Positions 25,656 through 34,544 of a stretch of 64,000 bases of DNA are shown here, one piece after another. How positions within the stretch are numbered: position 1 is the first letter of the stretch; each line of letters begins with the position of its first letter. The stretch is from Alphaproteobacteria bacterium (lineage in GTDB: Bacteria > Pseudomonadota > Alphaproteobacteria > RF32 > CAG-239). The DNA is taken from assembly GCA_015062435.1 (NCBI GenBank), contig SUUR01000004.1:1-64000 (forward strand), written 5' to 3'. Under the pieces are notes generated by a model. It saw nothing but the letters and a program-made list of their open reading frames with translations, did not search any database and had not been told where the DNA came from. A program made the translations under genes and the position numbers.

Positions 25656-26507
25656 ATGTCTATAAGCCTTGATGATCCTGATGAATTTGATAAACTTCTT
25701 GATGACTTCATTTCCAAACAACTGGCGGATACTGAAGATCTGGTTAATGAACAACAAGAAATTACCAAAGACAACAAGCCTCAAAGCATAGCAAAATTAC
25801 CGGAAGATGAGGGTGCTAACCAACTTTATCCTGAAGAAAAACTGTTATACGATGCCTATTGTAATTTTCGCTTTGCCGTAAAAGAAATTGCAAATTCTGC
25901 TCAAATAGATACTCCAAACTTTGAATTTACTGCACAATGTTTATACCCAAGGTTTCGCCCTTCTCGCACTCAAGAGCTAAATCATGATATATTTAAGGGT
26001 TGGGAAACCTTAACCATTGCTCAACCGGTCAGACTATCTTCTCTTCCGCAAAATGCCACTGATGAACAAATATTAAATTTTGCAGAAAAAACCACCGACG
26101 AAAATCTTCAAAATGCATTAATTTCATATGTTGAGATACTAATTGAACTTGATGGCTGCGAGATTGCTTACAATCTTAGAAAAGCTAAAGCCAAAAAAAG
26201 AAAAATTGAAAAAGAAATTTTTGAAGAACAACAACGCCGTAAAGAAAAAATGCAAAAATTTATCGAAGCCATCAGAACACAAAATTTCCCGATTGATGCA
26301 GAACGATTGGTTAACAATTTTTTCAAAACGGTACGCAAAGACCCTGATGGTGCAAAAAAAATTTTAGAAAACAATCCGGCCACATTTGCTCCTATTCAAG
26401 TAGAAAAAATAAAACCTCGTTTCTTTGGAATGATAAAAGCCAAACCTGAAGATGGAATCCGCATAAATAAAGAAATCGGTAAGTTTTTAAAAAATCTTAA
26501 GGCTTAA
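25656..26507 (+). CDS. Hypothetical cytoplasmic protein upstream of the T4SS coupling-protein locus
   Basis: This 283-aa protein is not recognised. It is acidic at the N-terminus, has no signal or membrane segment, and has a charged predicted coiled-coil near residues 175-215 (KAKAKKRKIEKEIFEEQQRR). A strong AAGGAG site precedes the ATG. It lies 76 bases upstream of the 517-aa gene in a same-strand series leading to the coupling protein. It could be a chaperone or adaptor for that system, but nothing in the sequence proves this. Confidence 0.55.
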   Translation: MSISLDDPDEFDKLLDDFISKQLADTEDLVNEQQEITKDNKPQSIAKLPEDEGANQLYPEEKLLYDAYCNFRFAVKEIANSAQIDTPNFEFTAQCLYPRFRPSRTQELNHDIFKGWETLTIAQPVRLSSLPQNATDEQILNFAEKTTDENLQNALISYVEILIELDGCEIAYNLRKAKAKKRKIEKEIFEEQQRRKEKMQKFIEAIRTQNFPIDAERLVNNFFKTVRKDPDGAKKILENNPATFAPIQVEKIKPRFFGMIKAKPEDGIRINKEIGKFLKNLKA

Positions 26508-26583
26508 CTATACAAAAATATAGACAAAACGCAAAAATATGTTATTATAAATAAAATTCCCTTTATTTGAAAGGACTCTGCAA

Positions 26584-28137
26584 ATGACAAACAACACACC
26601 AACAAACACTTCATCAGCAAGAGCTATTGCTTCTGCTGCTATGTCCAAAGGCAGAAATTCCGGTAGAGAGCAAGCAATGTTTGCCAAAGCTCCTCAAAAA
26701 ATTGATACTCAAAAATTAAACAATGTTACTTATGCTCCACCTTCAACCTCCAAACAAGAAAAAACCATAACGGTTGAAGAAGCCTTAAAAACTAAAACCA
26801 TTAACGAAATGAGCGCTGACGAATTAAATGAAACCCAAACCAATAAGGTTCTTACCGCAGAAGAAGCTAATGAAATAGAAAACAGAAAAGACCAACTAAA
26901 TCAAAATAAACAAAATGATTCTAATGCTCCTGTCGGTGGACAAATAAAAAACGAAGGAGACTATGATGATGAACAGTCAGATGACGAAAAATTTGATATT
27001 CAACAAGGTGATTTCATCGACTTTTTAATGAAAGAAATTGTTTTAGCTTCTGCCGCATGGGCCGGTAAAAAAATTTCCGGTCAGGTTAATCTGGCATTAT
27101 ATAAATCATCTTCATGGGTTTATCATCACATTGCAGATCCTATTGGTGAAGGATGGGAAGATGTAAAAGATTGGAACAAAGCACGCAAAGAAAGAGCGAA
27201 AAAAATAAAAGAAGCAAAAGGTGATCAAAAAGTAAACTTCAGCTATATTGAAAATGCTCCCAAAGAATACCAAAACATCTACAATCAACACAATAAAGAA
27301 ATTGATGATGCTGTTAATAAAATAGACGATGCGGATGTTATTTCTCGCCTATGTGAACAAGCTATCTATAATGATGCTATTGACACCACCGAAAAAAATG
27401 GCAAACCTTATTGGATTGATAAAGAAACCCAAAAAAAGATACCTCTTTCCGATAAATATATCCGCTCTATATTAACCATTGCCCAAAACATCCATCATAA
27501 TGTTGAGAAACTCAATATAAACGATGAAGAAAAAAAGAAGATATATCAAATCTCGGCAACTAACACAGCTACTGTACTTACAAACGCTTTTTCACTAAGA
27601 GCTGAAGCCAGAATCTTTGCCTCCAATATGGCCACCGCTCAAATGGTGCAAGACACCGGCAGAGAAAGCAAATCAACAAAATCCAGAGAAACTTACCTTG
27701 CTGAAAACGAAAAACAGTTTTTCATCATTTACAAAAAACTCCGCAATAGCAACGGAAATCTTGGAGACATAAAAAAAGTCAAAGACATTGTTTCTATCAG
27801 CCACAAGGCACGTACAACCGCTTGTAACAATCAAAAAGAAGGAAAGCCAGATGCTGACAATAAATATCTTGCAACCCTTAATTCTTTAACTTCTCCTCAA
27901 GAAAGGAGTGAAGGCATGCTAGACATTTATAGTGCAGCCATGCCTAGCCCTGAACTAAAAAAACTCCAAGAAATACTCACATATACCACAAATGAAGTTA
28001 CTGCCCTAGAAAACGCACAAGCAGGCTTAAACTCACGCCGTGCCGCAACTAAAAAAGCTCGCAATGGAGAGAAACAGCCTGCTCAAACTCAAACACAAAC
28101 CACTCCTCCACCAACGAAAGGGCGTGAAAACGGATAA
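26584..28137 (+). CDS. Large hypothetical hydrophilic protein of the coupling-protein locus
   Basis: I do not recognise this 517-aa protein. The first 150 residues are Asn/Thr/Lys/Glu-rich and low in hydrophobics, a likely disordered region. A weakly hydrophobic helix (FLMKEIVLASAAWAGKKI) lies near residue 150. The rest is helical and charged, and the tail is Pro/Thr/Gln-rich (PAQTQTQTTPPPTKGR). An AAAGGA site precedes the ATG. It is followed 6 bases later by a membrane protein gene. A secreted substrate or structural component of the adjacent T4SS-like locus would fit; this is inference. Confidence 0.55.
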   Translation: MTNNTPTNTSSARAIASAAMSKGRNSGREQAMFAKAPQKIDTQKLNNVTYAPPSTSKQEKTITVEEALKTKTINEMSADELNETQTNKVLTAEEANEIENRKDQLNQNKQNDSNAPVGGQIKNEGDYDDEQSDDEKFDIQQGDFIDFLMKEIVLASAAWAGKKISGQVNLALYKSSSWVYHHIADPIGEGWEDVKDWNKARKERAKKIKEAKGDQKVNFSYIENAPKEYQNIYNQHNKEIDDAVNKIDDADVISRLCEQAIYNDAIDTTEKNGKPYWIDKETQKKIPLSDKYIRSILTIAQNIHHNVEKLNINDEEKKKIYQISATNTATVLTNAFSLRAEARIFASNMATAQMVQDTGRESKSTKSRETYLAENEKQFFIIYKKLRNSNGNLGDIKKVKDIVSISHKARTTACNNQKEGKPDADNKYLATLNSLTSPQERSEGMLDIYSAAMPSPELKKLQEILTYTTNEVTALENAQAGLNSRRAATKKARNGEKQPAQTQTQTTPPPTKGRENG

Positions 28138-28143
28138 ATAATT

Positions 28144-28626
28144 ATGAAAAAAATTCTAAATATTTTCAGGTTTTGGTTTATCGCCTGTTTGTGGAGCTAC
28201 ATATTTATTGTGTTATCCAATTATATCATACACAAAATATGGAATTTTAATTTTATGTCTGAACATAGCTGGCAAATAATCCGTTCTTTTTGGAATGCCG
28301 GTGGCACTATAAAAGCATTATCCGATTATGTTTTTATAATTGTCTTACTGTCTACTCCTTTTATTTGGATATTAGGCTTAAAAAAGTTACTTAAAATAAA
28401 ATATATATCACTGTTGCTATATCCGCTAAACTTATACAACAGATATATAATCAACAAATATGGCTCAGATTCTTCTCGTATAGTTTTGCGTAATATAAAA
28501 TCCGGTCAAAAAATCATTGAAGAAATAAAAGATCAATTAGATTCCATTAAACCGGAAAAAAACAAAGAAAGTAGCAATATTAGAGCAGAAATAAACAAAA
28601 CCATTAACAATATAAACAAAAGCTAA
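28144..28626 (+). CDS. Hypothetical membrane protein, paralogue of the next gene's N-terminus
   Basis: This 160-aa protein has two membrane helices, near residues 10-30 and 60-80, separated by a loop containing WNFNFMSEHSWQII. A charged C-terminal tail follows. The arrangement, including a Trp-rich loop and the second helix before LGLKKLLKI, parallels the first 110 residues of the 413-aa protein encoded next. The two may form a membrane complex serving the coupling protein. Not a named family to me. Confidence 0.55.
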   Translation: MKKILNIFRFWFIACLWSYIFIVLSNYIIHKIWNFNFMSEHSWQIIRSFWNAGGTIKALSDYVFIIVLLSTPFIWILGLKKLLKIKYISLLLYPLNLYNRYIINKYGSDSSRIVLRNIKSGQKIIEEIKDQLDSIKPEKNKESSNIRAEINKTINNINKS

Positions 28627-28718
28627 AAGATTGATATTTATGAATACAAGAAATTATTTTGTAGTAAAACAGTTGTTAACCTATTTTATGCTATCATGCA
28701 TAAATAAATATTGAAAGA

Positions 28719-29960
28719 TTGGAATATATAACTTTGAAACCACTATTAATAATAACACGAATCATCTTAGTCGGTATCTTCTGGAGTATTTTATTTCTTG
28801 AAGGTATTCGTGTTATTATGCTTACCAACTGGCATTTTGACATGTTTCGTGTCAGCCATTGGCTTTATGCATGGAATCTGTGGCTTTCCGGCTGGATTAT
28901 TGACGACCCTAAAGAGTGGGCTTTTATCTTAATTATCATTACATTTATTCCGGTATGGTTGACCGGTTGGACAGCTCTAAGCATGATTAACTGGAGCAAA
29001 ATTTTCAATGAGATAATTCGTGTTCCATTATCTTTCATTCAAAAAATTCTTGAAAAACCTGTCAAAAAAATAACATCTACTGCCAGTGTTAAAGCTGTTA
29101 AGAAAAAGAAATCATACAAAGAAATTCGCCCTCGCAGTATCCGTCCGCCTATGGAAGAAAGCACTTACAATTTACCTTCAGAAAAACGAGCAGCTTTAAG
29201 CGGAACACCATTAAAAACACAAAAACAGTCTTTAGCTCCTGTTCAAGCTTCAACCAAGCCATCTGCTCCTGCAGAATTTAATCACTCTTTATTTAAATTT
29301 GATGATGATGAAGATAATGGTTTTGACTTTGATTTATTTGAAGAACCTCAAAAAACAGAAGCAACACCTAAAGAATCTCCTAAAAAAGAAGTCAAACCTG
29401 AGAATAATAAAGAAAAGAATCAACCTCGTACCAACAAAAACGATACCGGTTCCAGAAACAACAACTCCACCCTAGATGCTCTAAAACAAAAAGGTTATGA
29501 TGTAATTACCGGTATTTCTATAAAGAACACCCCGATAGATTTTATCGGTGTTTCAAAAACACAATTATGCATCTGTCTCAATGATAAAGAACCCGGAGAT
29601 TGGCTTGCTGATGAAGAAAGATTTAATGATGAAGAACCCTTATGGTTTTCTGAAAGTTCTCACCGAATTTCCCCTGTTCGCAAAATAGATATTGCACGCA
29701 ACATTATTAAAGATAAACTATCATCAACCGGTTTTTCCGCATTAGAAATTGATGCCTTTGTAATTGAACAAATCGGAAACATTATTAATGCTGAAGATAT
29801 GTTTGAAATCTGGGGAGATATGAAAATAAAAGTTACCCGCATAGATCGGGGCACACCCAAAGAATTAAAACTGTTCAATAAAGCTCTTGATGATGCAGAC
29901 GGAAGAATGGATAAAGACAGTTTTGAAAAGCTGAAAAAAACACTTCGTAGCATAACATAA
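28719..29960 (+). CDS. Hypothetical membrane protein with soluble C-terminal domain
   Basis: This protein of 413 aa starts at a TTG (28719, after GAAAG) or at a second TTG at 28734 (after GGAA). Two membrane helices lie near residues 11-33 and 65-90, with the loop TNWHFDMFRVSHWLYAWN between them. A long Lys/Pro/Glu-rich linker (about 120-245) joins to a folded C-terminal domain of about 160 aa (DALKQKGYDVITGISIKNTP). It is 11 bases upstream of the VirD4-like gene, suggesting a partner of the coupling protein. I do not recognise the C-terminal fold. Confidence 0.6.
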   Translation: MEYITLKPLLIITRIILVGIFWSILFLEGIRVIMLTNWHFDMFRVSHWLYAWNLWLSGWIIDDPKEWAFILIIITFIPVWLTGWTALSMINWSKIFNEIIRVPLSFIQKILEKPVKKITSTASVKAVKKKKSYKEIRPRSIRPPMEESTYNLPSEKRAALSGTPLKTQKQSLAPVQASTKPSAPAEFNHSLFKFDDDEDNGFDFDLFEEPQKTEATPKESPKKEVKPENNKEKNQPRTNKNDTGSRNNNSTLDALKQKGYDVITGISIKNTPIDFIGVSKTQLCICLNDKEPGDWLADEERFNDEEPLWFSESSHRISPVRKIDIARNIIKDKLSSTGFSALEIDAFVIEQIGNIINAEDMFEIWGDMKIKVTRIDRGTPKELKLFNKALDDADGRMDKDSFEKLKKTLRSIT

Positions 29961-29971
29961 AAGGTTTAGAT

Positions 29972-32215
29972 ATGGAAAAAAAAGGTGAAGAATGGAAAGA
30001 ATACAACAGTGCCGTAAAATGGATGACTGTTACCGTTATAATTTCTTTAGTTGTTACCGCTATTTTAGCTGTAATTTCCATGCCTTTAGGTTATCTCATT
30101 GGCTCAGGGATATCCAAAGAAAGTCTTTCTGATGTTTCTCGTTTTATCGAGCTTGTAATCAATCGTCCAAGTTATTTATATTCCAGATATTGGAATTGGT
30201 TCAGACAAGTTTACAATTATCAGGGAACTTTTTCCTTCAGTTTATGGCTTCCTTCTCTACCGCTTTTTAGCTTTCCGACAGGTTTAATTATTGGAGCCAT
30301 AACAAATCCTTATCGCTTTCAATCTAACGTACACGGTTCAGCTCGTTTAGCAACTCTGGCAGATATCAAAAAAATGGAATTACTCGGATTTGATGGTTTT
30401 TGTCAGGTTGTTGGTAAATTTAACGGACGCATGCTTCTTTTAAAAGAAACACTATCAACTTTATGTTGCGCACCTCCGGGAACAGGTAAAACCGCCGGAG
30501 TTGTTATTCCCACCATTTTCAATTCTCCAACTTTAAGTATTATCGTAAATGACCCCAAACCGGAGTTATGTTTTCAAACATCAGGAGCAAGAGGCAAAGT
30601 TGGTCCGGTATTTATCATTAACTGGGGTATGGAAGATAACCCCGCAGAAGGTATATACTATCCCAGTTGGAATCCGCTTTCTCCCGGAGCTGTTCCTGCA
30701 CCTGGTCCAGGAAGAGACATGTATGTAGATTCTATGTGTAAAGTTTTGGTAGAAGACCCCAAAGGTGGTGCAGACCCTCACTGGTCCAATACCGGCCGAG
30801 CCGCATTAACAGGTTTTATTCACTTCATAGTTTCCAAATGCGAAAAGGCCAGAGCCAACGATTATTTCATCGGCAGAGTATACGAAGGTAAGCTCGATGA
30901 AGAAGATAAAAAAGTTCTTGAAGGATATTACCTTGAAATGAATGACCCAATGTCTGCCAGAGCTCTTCAAAATCTCAGACAAGGCACCCTTAACATAGAT
31001 AATTATCTCCCTATCGGAACATGGGCATTGCTACCTGAAAAATGGATTGGACATGAAGCATGTATTGCCATGATATTAGAATGGATTACAGAAGCTCAGA
31101 TTAAACAATCTCAAGACATCAAACGGCGTATGGATGAAGGAGATCAAATGGCAGCAATGGCAGACCCGATGAGAGATCTGTTGGAAGAAGCCATCGTTGA
31201 AGCCAGAAAATTCGGATATGCCCAGCGCAGTGTTATTGAGTTAAGCCAACTAAGTTCCATGCCCGATAAAGAAAGAGGATCTGTTCTTTCTACGGCTTTT
31301 GCCGGCATTGGTATTTTTAAGAACTCTGCCGTAGTTGCTCGCACAAGTTTCAGCGATATTTCATTTAAGGACCTCAGGGGATTAAAAGATCCCATTACCG
31401 GAGAATTTAAGCCAATTTCGGTTTATTTATCTGTAAACCAAGTAGATGCCCGAGCATTAAGCGTAATTTCAGGAACATTTATTGACCTTATGTCCTCATA
31501 CCTTATTGCCAACCCGCCGAAATTCAAAAATCCCACAGACGGAGTTATGGGCCCATATTCTTGCTTATTTGTATTAGACGAGTTTCCAACCATGCCAAAA
31601 CTAACCGCCGTTATAGATGGGCCGGCAGTAGGACGTGGTCAAAAAGTATCATATTTACTAATCGGACAAGACTTAGGGCAAATCTCAGGTAAATACGGAA
31701 AAGATAACCTTGAAACTGTTATTTCTACTACGGCATGTAAAGTTATTCTATCCCAAAACAATGAACAAACAGCACAACGTTTTTCTAAGATGATAGGAAA
31801 CAAAACAGTTCAAACGTCATCATTTTCTAAGAATGAAGGTAGTTTTGGAAAAGGTGTAAACCCGTTTGCCAAAAACGTAAGTTATCAATTACAAGGAGTT
31901 TCTGTTATTTCCTCAACTCAACTTCTCAGCTTACCGATGCTCAAACAAGTTGTCCTCATGCAAAGTTATATTGATAGACCTATCATGGCAGATTCTCCAA
32001 GATGGTACCTTGATAAAAAAATGAAAGCGCTCAGAAACATCCCACCTGCCCCCAATGTTCCCGATTGGATTGTTGCACAAAGAGAAGATATCAATGATGA
32101 TATGTTAGCCAAACTTGGAATCGATTATGATCCGGAAGAAGACTTTGATGATGATGAGTTTTCAGATGAAGATTTAGAAGATAATCAATCATCAGAAACA
32201 AATGAACAAGAATAA
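29972..32215 (+). CDS. VirD4/TraG-type type IV secretion coupling protein
   Basis: This protein of 747 aa has two N-terminal membrane segments (near residues 17-40 and 88-112), the entry motif HGSARLATLADIKKM, and a P-loop CAPPGTGKTAGVVIPT near residue 167. A Walker B-like CLFVLDEFPTM follows near 530, and SYLLIGQDLGQISGKYG lies close behind. These identify a hexameric inner-membrane ATPase that feeds substrates to a type IV secretion channel. The C-terminus is strongly acidic (DPEEDFDDDEFSDEDLED), a feature that in other coupling proteins can help substrate binding. No VirB genes or relaxase are present in this window. The unknown genes upstream and the nuclease/SUKH pair downstream suggest protein rather than DNA transfer. 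Confidence 0.92.
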   Translation: MEKKGEEWKEYNSAVKWMTVTVIISLVVTAILAVISMPLGYLIGSGISKESLSDVSRFIELVINRPSYLYSRYWNWFRQVYNYQGTFSFSLWLPSLPLFSFPTGLIIGAITNPYRFQSNVHGSARLATLADIKKMELLGFDGFCQVVGKFNGRMLLLKETLSTLCCAPPGTGKTAGVVIPTIFNSPTLSIIVNDPKPELCFQTSGARGKVGPVFIINWGMEDNPAEGIYYPSWNPLSPGAVPAPGPGRDMYVDSMCKVLVEDPKGGADPHWSNTGRAALTGFIHFIVSKCEKARANDYFIGRVYEGKLDEEDKKVLEGYYLEMNDPMSARALQNLRQGTLNIDNYLPIGTWALLPEKWIGHEACIAMILEWITEAQIKQSQDIKRRMDEGDQMAAMADPMRDLLEEAIVEARKFGYAQRSVIELSQLSSMPDKERGSVLSTAFAGIGIFKNSAVVARTSFSDISFKDLRGLKDPITGEFKPISVYLSVNQVDARALSVISGTFIDLMSSYLIANPPKFKNPTDGVMGPYSCLFVLDEFPTMPKLTAVIDGPAVGRGQKVSYLLIGQDLGQISGKYGKDNLETVISTTACKVILSQNNEQTAQRFSKMIGNKTVQTSSFSKNEGSFGKGVNPFAKNVSYQLQGVSVISSTQLLSLPMLKQVVLMQSYIDRPIMADSPRWYLDKKMKALRNIPPAPNVPDWIVAQREDINDDMLAKLGIDYDPEEDFDDDEFSDEDLEDNQSSETNEQE

Positions 32216-32238
32216 CCCCTTTATCTGGGCAACCAACC

Positions 32239-32787
32239 ATGCACGAATGGCAAAATCACAAACCGGAGTTAAATACCAACACGGCGTCTTTATATCAGAA
32301 ATTCGATATACTCAACAAGTCAGATATTTTAGCTCAAAACAATTTATCTCCTTTGCAAATTCAAAATCTCCTAAAACAAGAAATTATAAACATGCAAATT
32401 TCGAATATTTCTTTTGTTCCATGTCCCTATATTCCGCATACATGGTCAGAAATGAATAACTTCTTTCAGAAATACCGACGCAACAAAATAAATTTCTTAC
32501 GTTTCATCGGATATTCATATCACGATAAGTGCTTATCCATAGGTCTTGATTATGATGATATCAAAAAATTAAAAAATGGAATATGTCCGGAAAATCATAC
32601 CGTTCATATAAAAAAACCGTTTGATTTTGGAGGAACATCAAATTTTGAAAATCTTAGCCTGATTACTACTCACCCGCAACATATACAGTTACACAGTCTT
32701 ATAGAATTTCAGATTGGATGTGGTTTTTTACAATCGCATAAAACTATATACATCCCTCATTTTGACGGGCATTTTATCCATGATTAA
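32239..32787 (+). CDS. HNH-like nuclease, candidate secreted toxin
   Basis: This 182-aa protein has an N-terminal half of about 95 residues without a known motif, which could carry a transport signal. The C-terminal half looks like a His-Me finger (HNH) nuclease: CPENHTVHIKKPFDFGG with His near 123, NFENL near 135-139 and HPQHIQLH near 145-152. It lies 23 bases downstream of the VirD4-like gene and overlaps the SUKH gene by 8 bases, as toxin and immunity genes often do. No signal peptide is present, so export would rely on type IV secretion. The nuclease call is by motif only, and a competing 85-aa frame covers the 5' part. Confidence 0.6.
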   Translation: MHEWQNHKPELNTNTASLYQKFDILNKSDILAQNNLSPLQIQNLLKQEIINMQISNISFVPCPYIPHTWSEMNNFFQKYRRNKINFLRFIGYSYHDKCLSIGLDYDDIKKLKNGICPENHTVHIKKPFDFGGTSNFENLSLITTHPQHIQLHSLIEFQIGCGFLQSHKTIYIPHFDGHFIHD

Positions 32788-33193
32788 AGAAATTATAAAC
32801 TCAACAGACTGCATTTCTTTTACAAGCGCAACAGATGATGATATAAAAAATCTGTCAGCACACTTTCAAGAATGTGGCTTACCGCCTATCCCACAATCAT
32901 ATGCCTTATTTTTAAAAAACAGCAACGGATTCCAATACGACGGCATAGAATTTTACGGCACGATCGAACACAAACGAACAGAAAAAGACTATACGTTTCC
33001 ATCTTTATTAACCGCTAACAAAGATTTCTCAAATTATGAATTTTTCAGTAACAAACTTCTTATCGGAATAATGTTGGAAAACTTTATAATCTTCGATTCC
33101 ACAACCCAAAAATTTGCAATTGTAGATGCAATAAGCCTTCATACATTAAAAGAGTTTCCTGATTTTAGAGAACTGATCAAAACAATTTTATAG
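32780..33193 (+). CDS. SMI1/KNR4 (SUKH) family protein, candidate immunity protein
   Basis: The ATG at 32780 gives 137 aa and overlaps the nuclease gene by 8 bases; an upstream start at 32714 would add 22 residues encoded within that gene. The motif IPQSYALFLKNSNGF near residues 35-50 is characteristic of SUKH proteins, which often neutralise secreted nuclease toxins. It ends 2 bases from the converging yacG stop codon. With its position directly after an HNH-like protein, an immunity role is the leading guess; it has not been shown. Confidence 0.72.
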   Translation: MIKEIINSTDCISFTSATDDDIKNLSAHFQECGLPPIPQSYALFLKNSNGFQYDGIEFYGTIEHKRTEKDYTFPSLLTANKDFSNYEFFSNKLLIGIMLENFIIFDSTTQKFAIVDAISLHTLKEFPDFRELIKTIL

Positions 33194-33195
33194 TT

Positions 33196-33378
33196 CTAAT
33201 CTTCAACTTTAAGAGAACTTTCTTCTAATTGTTTCAGATCTTCTTCATCTATTTCAACAGCTTCCACCCGATATTTTTCATTGAACCAATTTCCCAAATC
33301 AATATCGGCACAACGTTTACAACAAAACGGCTTATACTTAGTGTCTGTTATCTCTTTCTTACAAATTGGGCATCTCAT
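33196..33378 (-). CDS. yacG: DNA gyrase inhibitor / zinc-binding protein YacG
   Basis: This 60-aa protein has the zinc site CPICKK near residue 3 and FCCKRCADIDLGNWFNEKY downstream, the signatures of YacG. In E. coli YacG binds GyrB and blocks gyrase activity. It overlaps rng by 4 bases (ATGA), so it is translationally coupled in the maf-rng-yacG order typical of alphaproteobacteria. Confidence 0.93.
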   Translation of the reverse strand: MRCPICKKEITDTKYKPFCCKRCADIDLGNWFNEKYRVEAVEIDEEDLKQLEESSLKVED

Positions 33379-34529
33379 TTTTCAACTCTGCCGATACCTC
33401 TGCAAGAAACACACTCTTCTGTTAAAATTTCAGATAATGACGGACGTCTGCGGATTCTTGTTATTTCCACCAATCCTGATCTGCTCAAACCATTAACAAA
33501 AGTCTTAATATTATCACGTCTAAATTCTTCATTTAAAAACTCAATAACGTTTTTTAGAAATCTATATTCTGAAGAACCTGCAAAATCTACAACTATTTTA
33601 CCGGATAAATTTCTTAGTCTTATTTGATGAACAATTTCTTCAGCTGCCTCCATATTCAAACGCCCCAAACTTCCTAAACCGTCATCATCTCCGCTATCAA
33701 CATCTATTGCTACACAGGCTCTTGTTTCTTCTATCGTAATACGCCCTCCGTTTTTGAGCTTAACTTCTTTTTGCAAAGCATCTGTTATCAAGTCTTCCAC
33801 CCCGTTATTTTTAAAGGGTTCACTATCAAAAGAAACATCAAAATCATCTTTTAGTGCATTTTCAATATTATGATCATTGATAATGATTTTTTGCAAATAA
33901 TCACCGTTGTTATTAATTGTATCAACCAATAAATTATTTCTTTCCAATAACACTTCTGGAGCTTTTGATATTTTAGCTTTTTGACGAACTTCATCAAATT
34001 GAGTTCTCAGCATTTCCATTTCTTCAACAATATCTTTATCATCAGCATATACGGCATTGGTTCTGACAATCCACCCTTCTTGCCCTGTCATATTATCATT
34101 CACCAATTTTTTCAGTTCTTCTGCTTTTAGCTTATCATTTATTTTCAAAGAAACATCTATATTCATTTTATAAGGACAATAAACCAAATTATGCCCCACA
34201 AATTGTAAAGACCTAACGACTTTAGCCCCTTTTTCTTCACGTTGCTCTTGGCAAACCTGAACAATAACTTCTTGTCCTTCATTAGCATTCAAATCATCTC
34301 TGCCATATTCTTCGGCATTAATAAAAGCTTCTTTTCCTTTTCCGATATTCACAAAATAACCTGTTTTTCCATTTGCCAATTCAATTTTTTTAGTAATTCT
34401 TCCTAAATAAATATTTCCTTCAATTGGCTTGGATAAATCAACAATTTCCAACAATGTCAATTTATTGGCAACCATTCCTGCCATTTTAATCATTTGGCTA
34501 TTTTTTTCATAAATTAAAGTATCTATCAT
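33375..34529 (-). CDS. rng: Ribonuclease E/G family protein, short form
   Basis: This endoribonuclease of 384 aa has an S1 domain (YLGRITKKIELANGKTGYF) near residues 40-115. The catalytic DNase-I-like region has metal-binding Asp residues in ACVAIDVDSGD and KIVVDFAGSSEY. It ends with the ECVSCRGIGR zinc-link motif, and nothing follows, so it lacks a degradosome scaffold tail. It is about 100 aa shorter than typical RNase G, mostly in the middle. It is located between maf and yacG, as RNase G/E is in many alphaproteobacteria. Confidence 0.88.
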   Translation of the reverse strand: MIDTLIYEKNSQMIKMAGMVANKLTLLEIVDLSKPIEGNIYLGRITKKIELANGKTGYFVNIGKGKEAFINAEEYGRDDLNANEGQEVIVQVCQEQREEKGAKVVRSLQFVGHNLVYCPYKMNIDVSLKINDKLKAEELKKLVNDNMTGQEGWIVRTNAVYADDKDIVEEMEMLRTQFDEVRQKAKISKAPEVLLERNNLLVDTINNNGDYLQKIIINDHNIENALKDDFDVSFDSEPFKNNGVEDLITDALQKEVKLKNGGRITIEETRACVAIDVDSGDDDGLGSLGRLNMEAAEEIVHQIRLRNLSGKIVVDFAGSSEYRFLKNVIEFLNEEFRRDNIKTFVNGLSRSGLVEITRIRRRPSLSEILTEECVSCRGIGRVEK

Positions 34530-34544
34530 TATCTTTCTCCCTAT

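Noticed and set aside
32202-32459. An 85-aa frame starting inside the coupling-protein gene
   Set aside because: It overlaps the HNH-like gene almost completely; the 182-aa frame has nuclease motifs and a natural hydrophobic pattern, this one does not. It was kept in mind because the start overlaps the upstream stop region.
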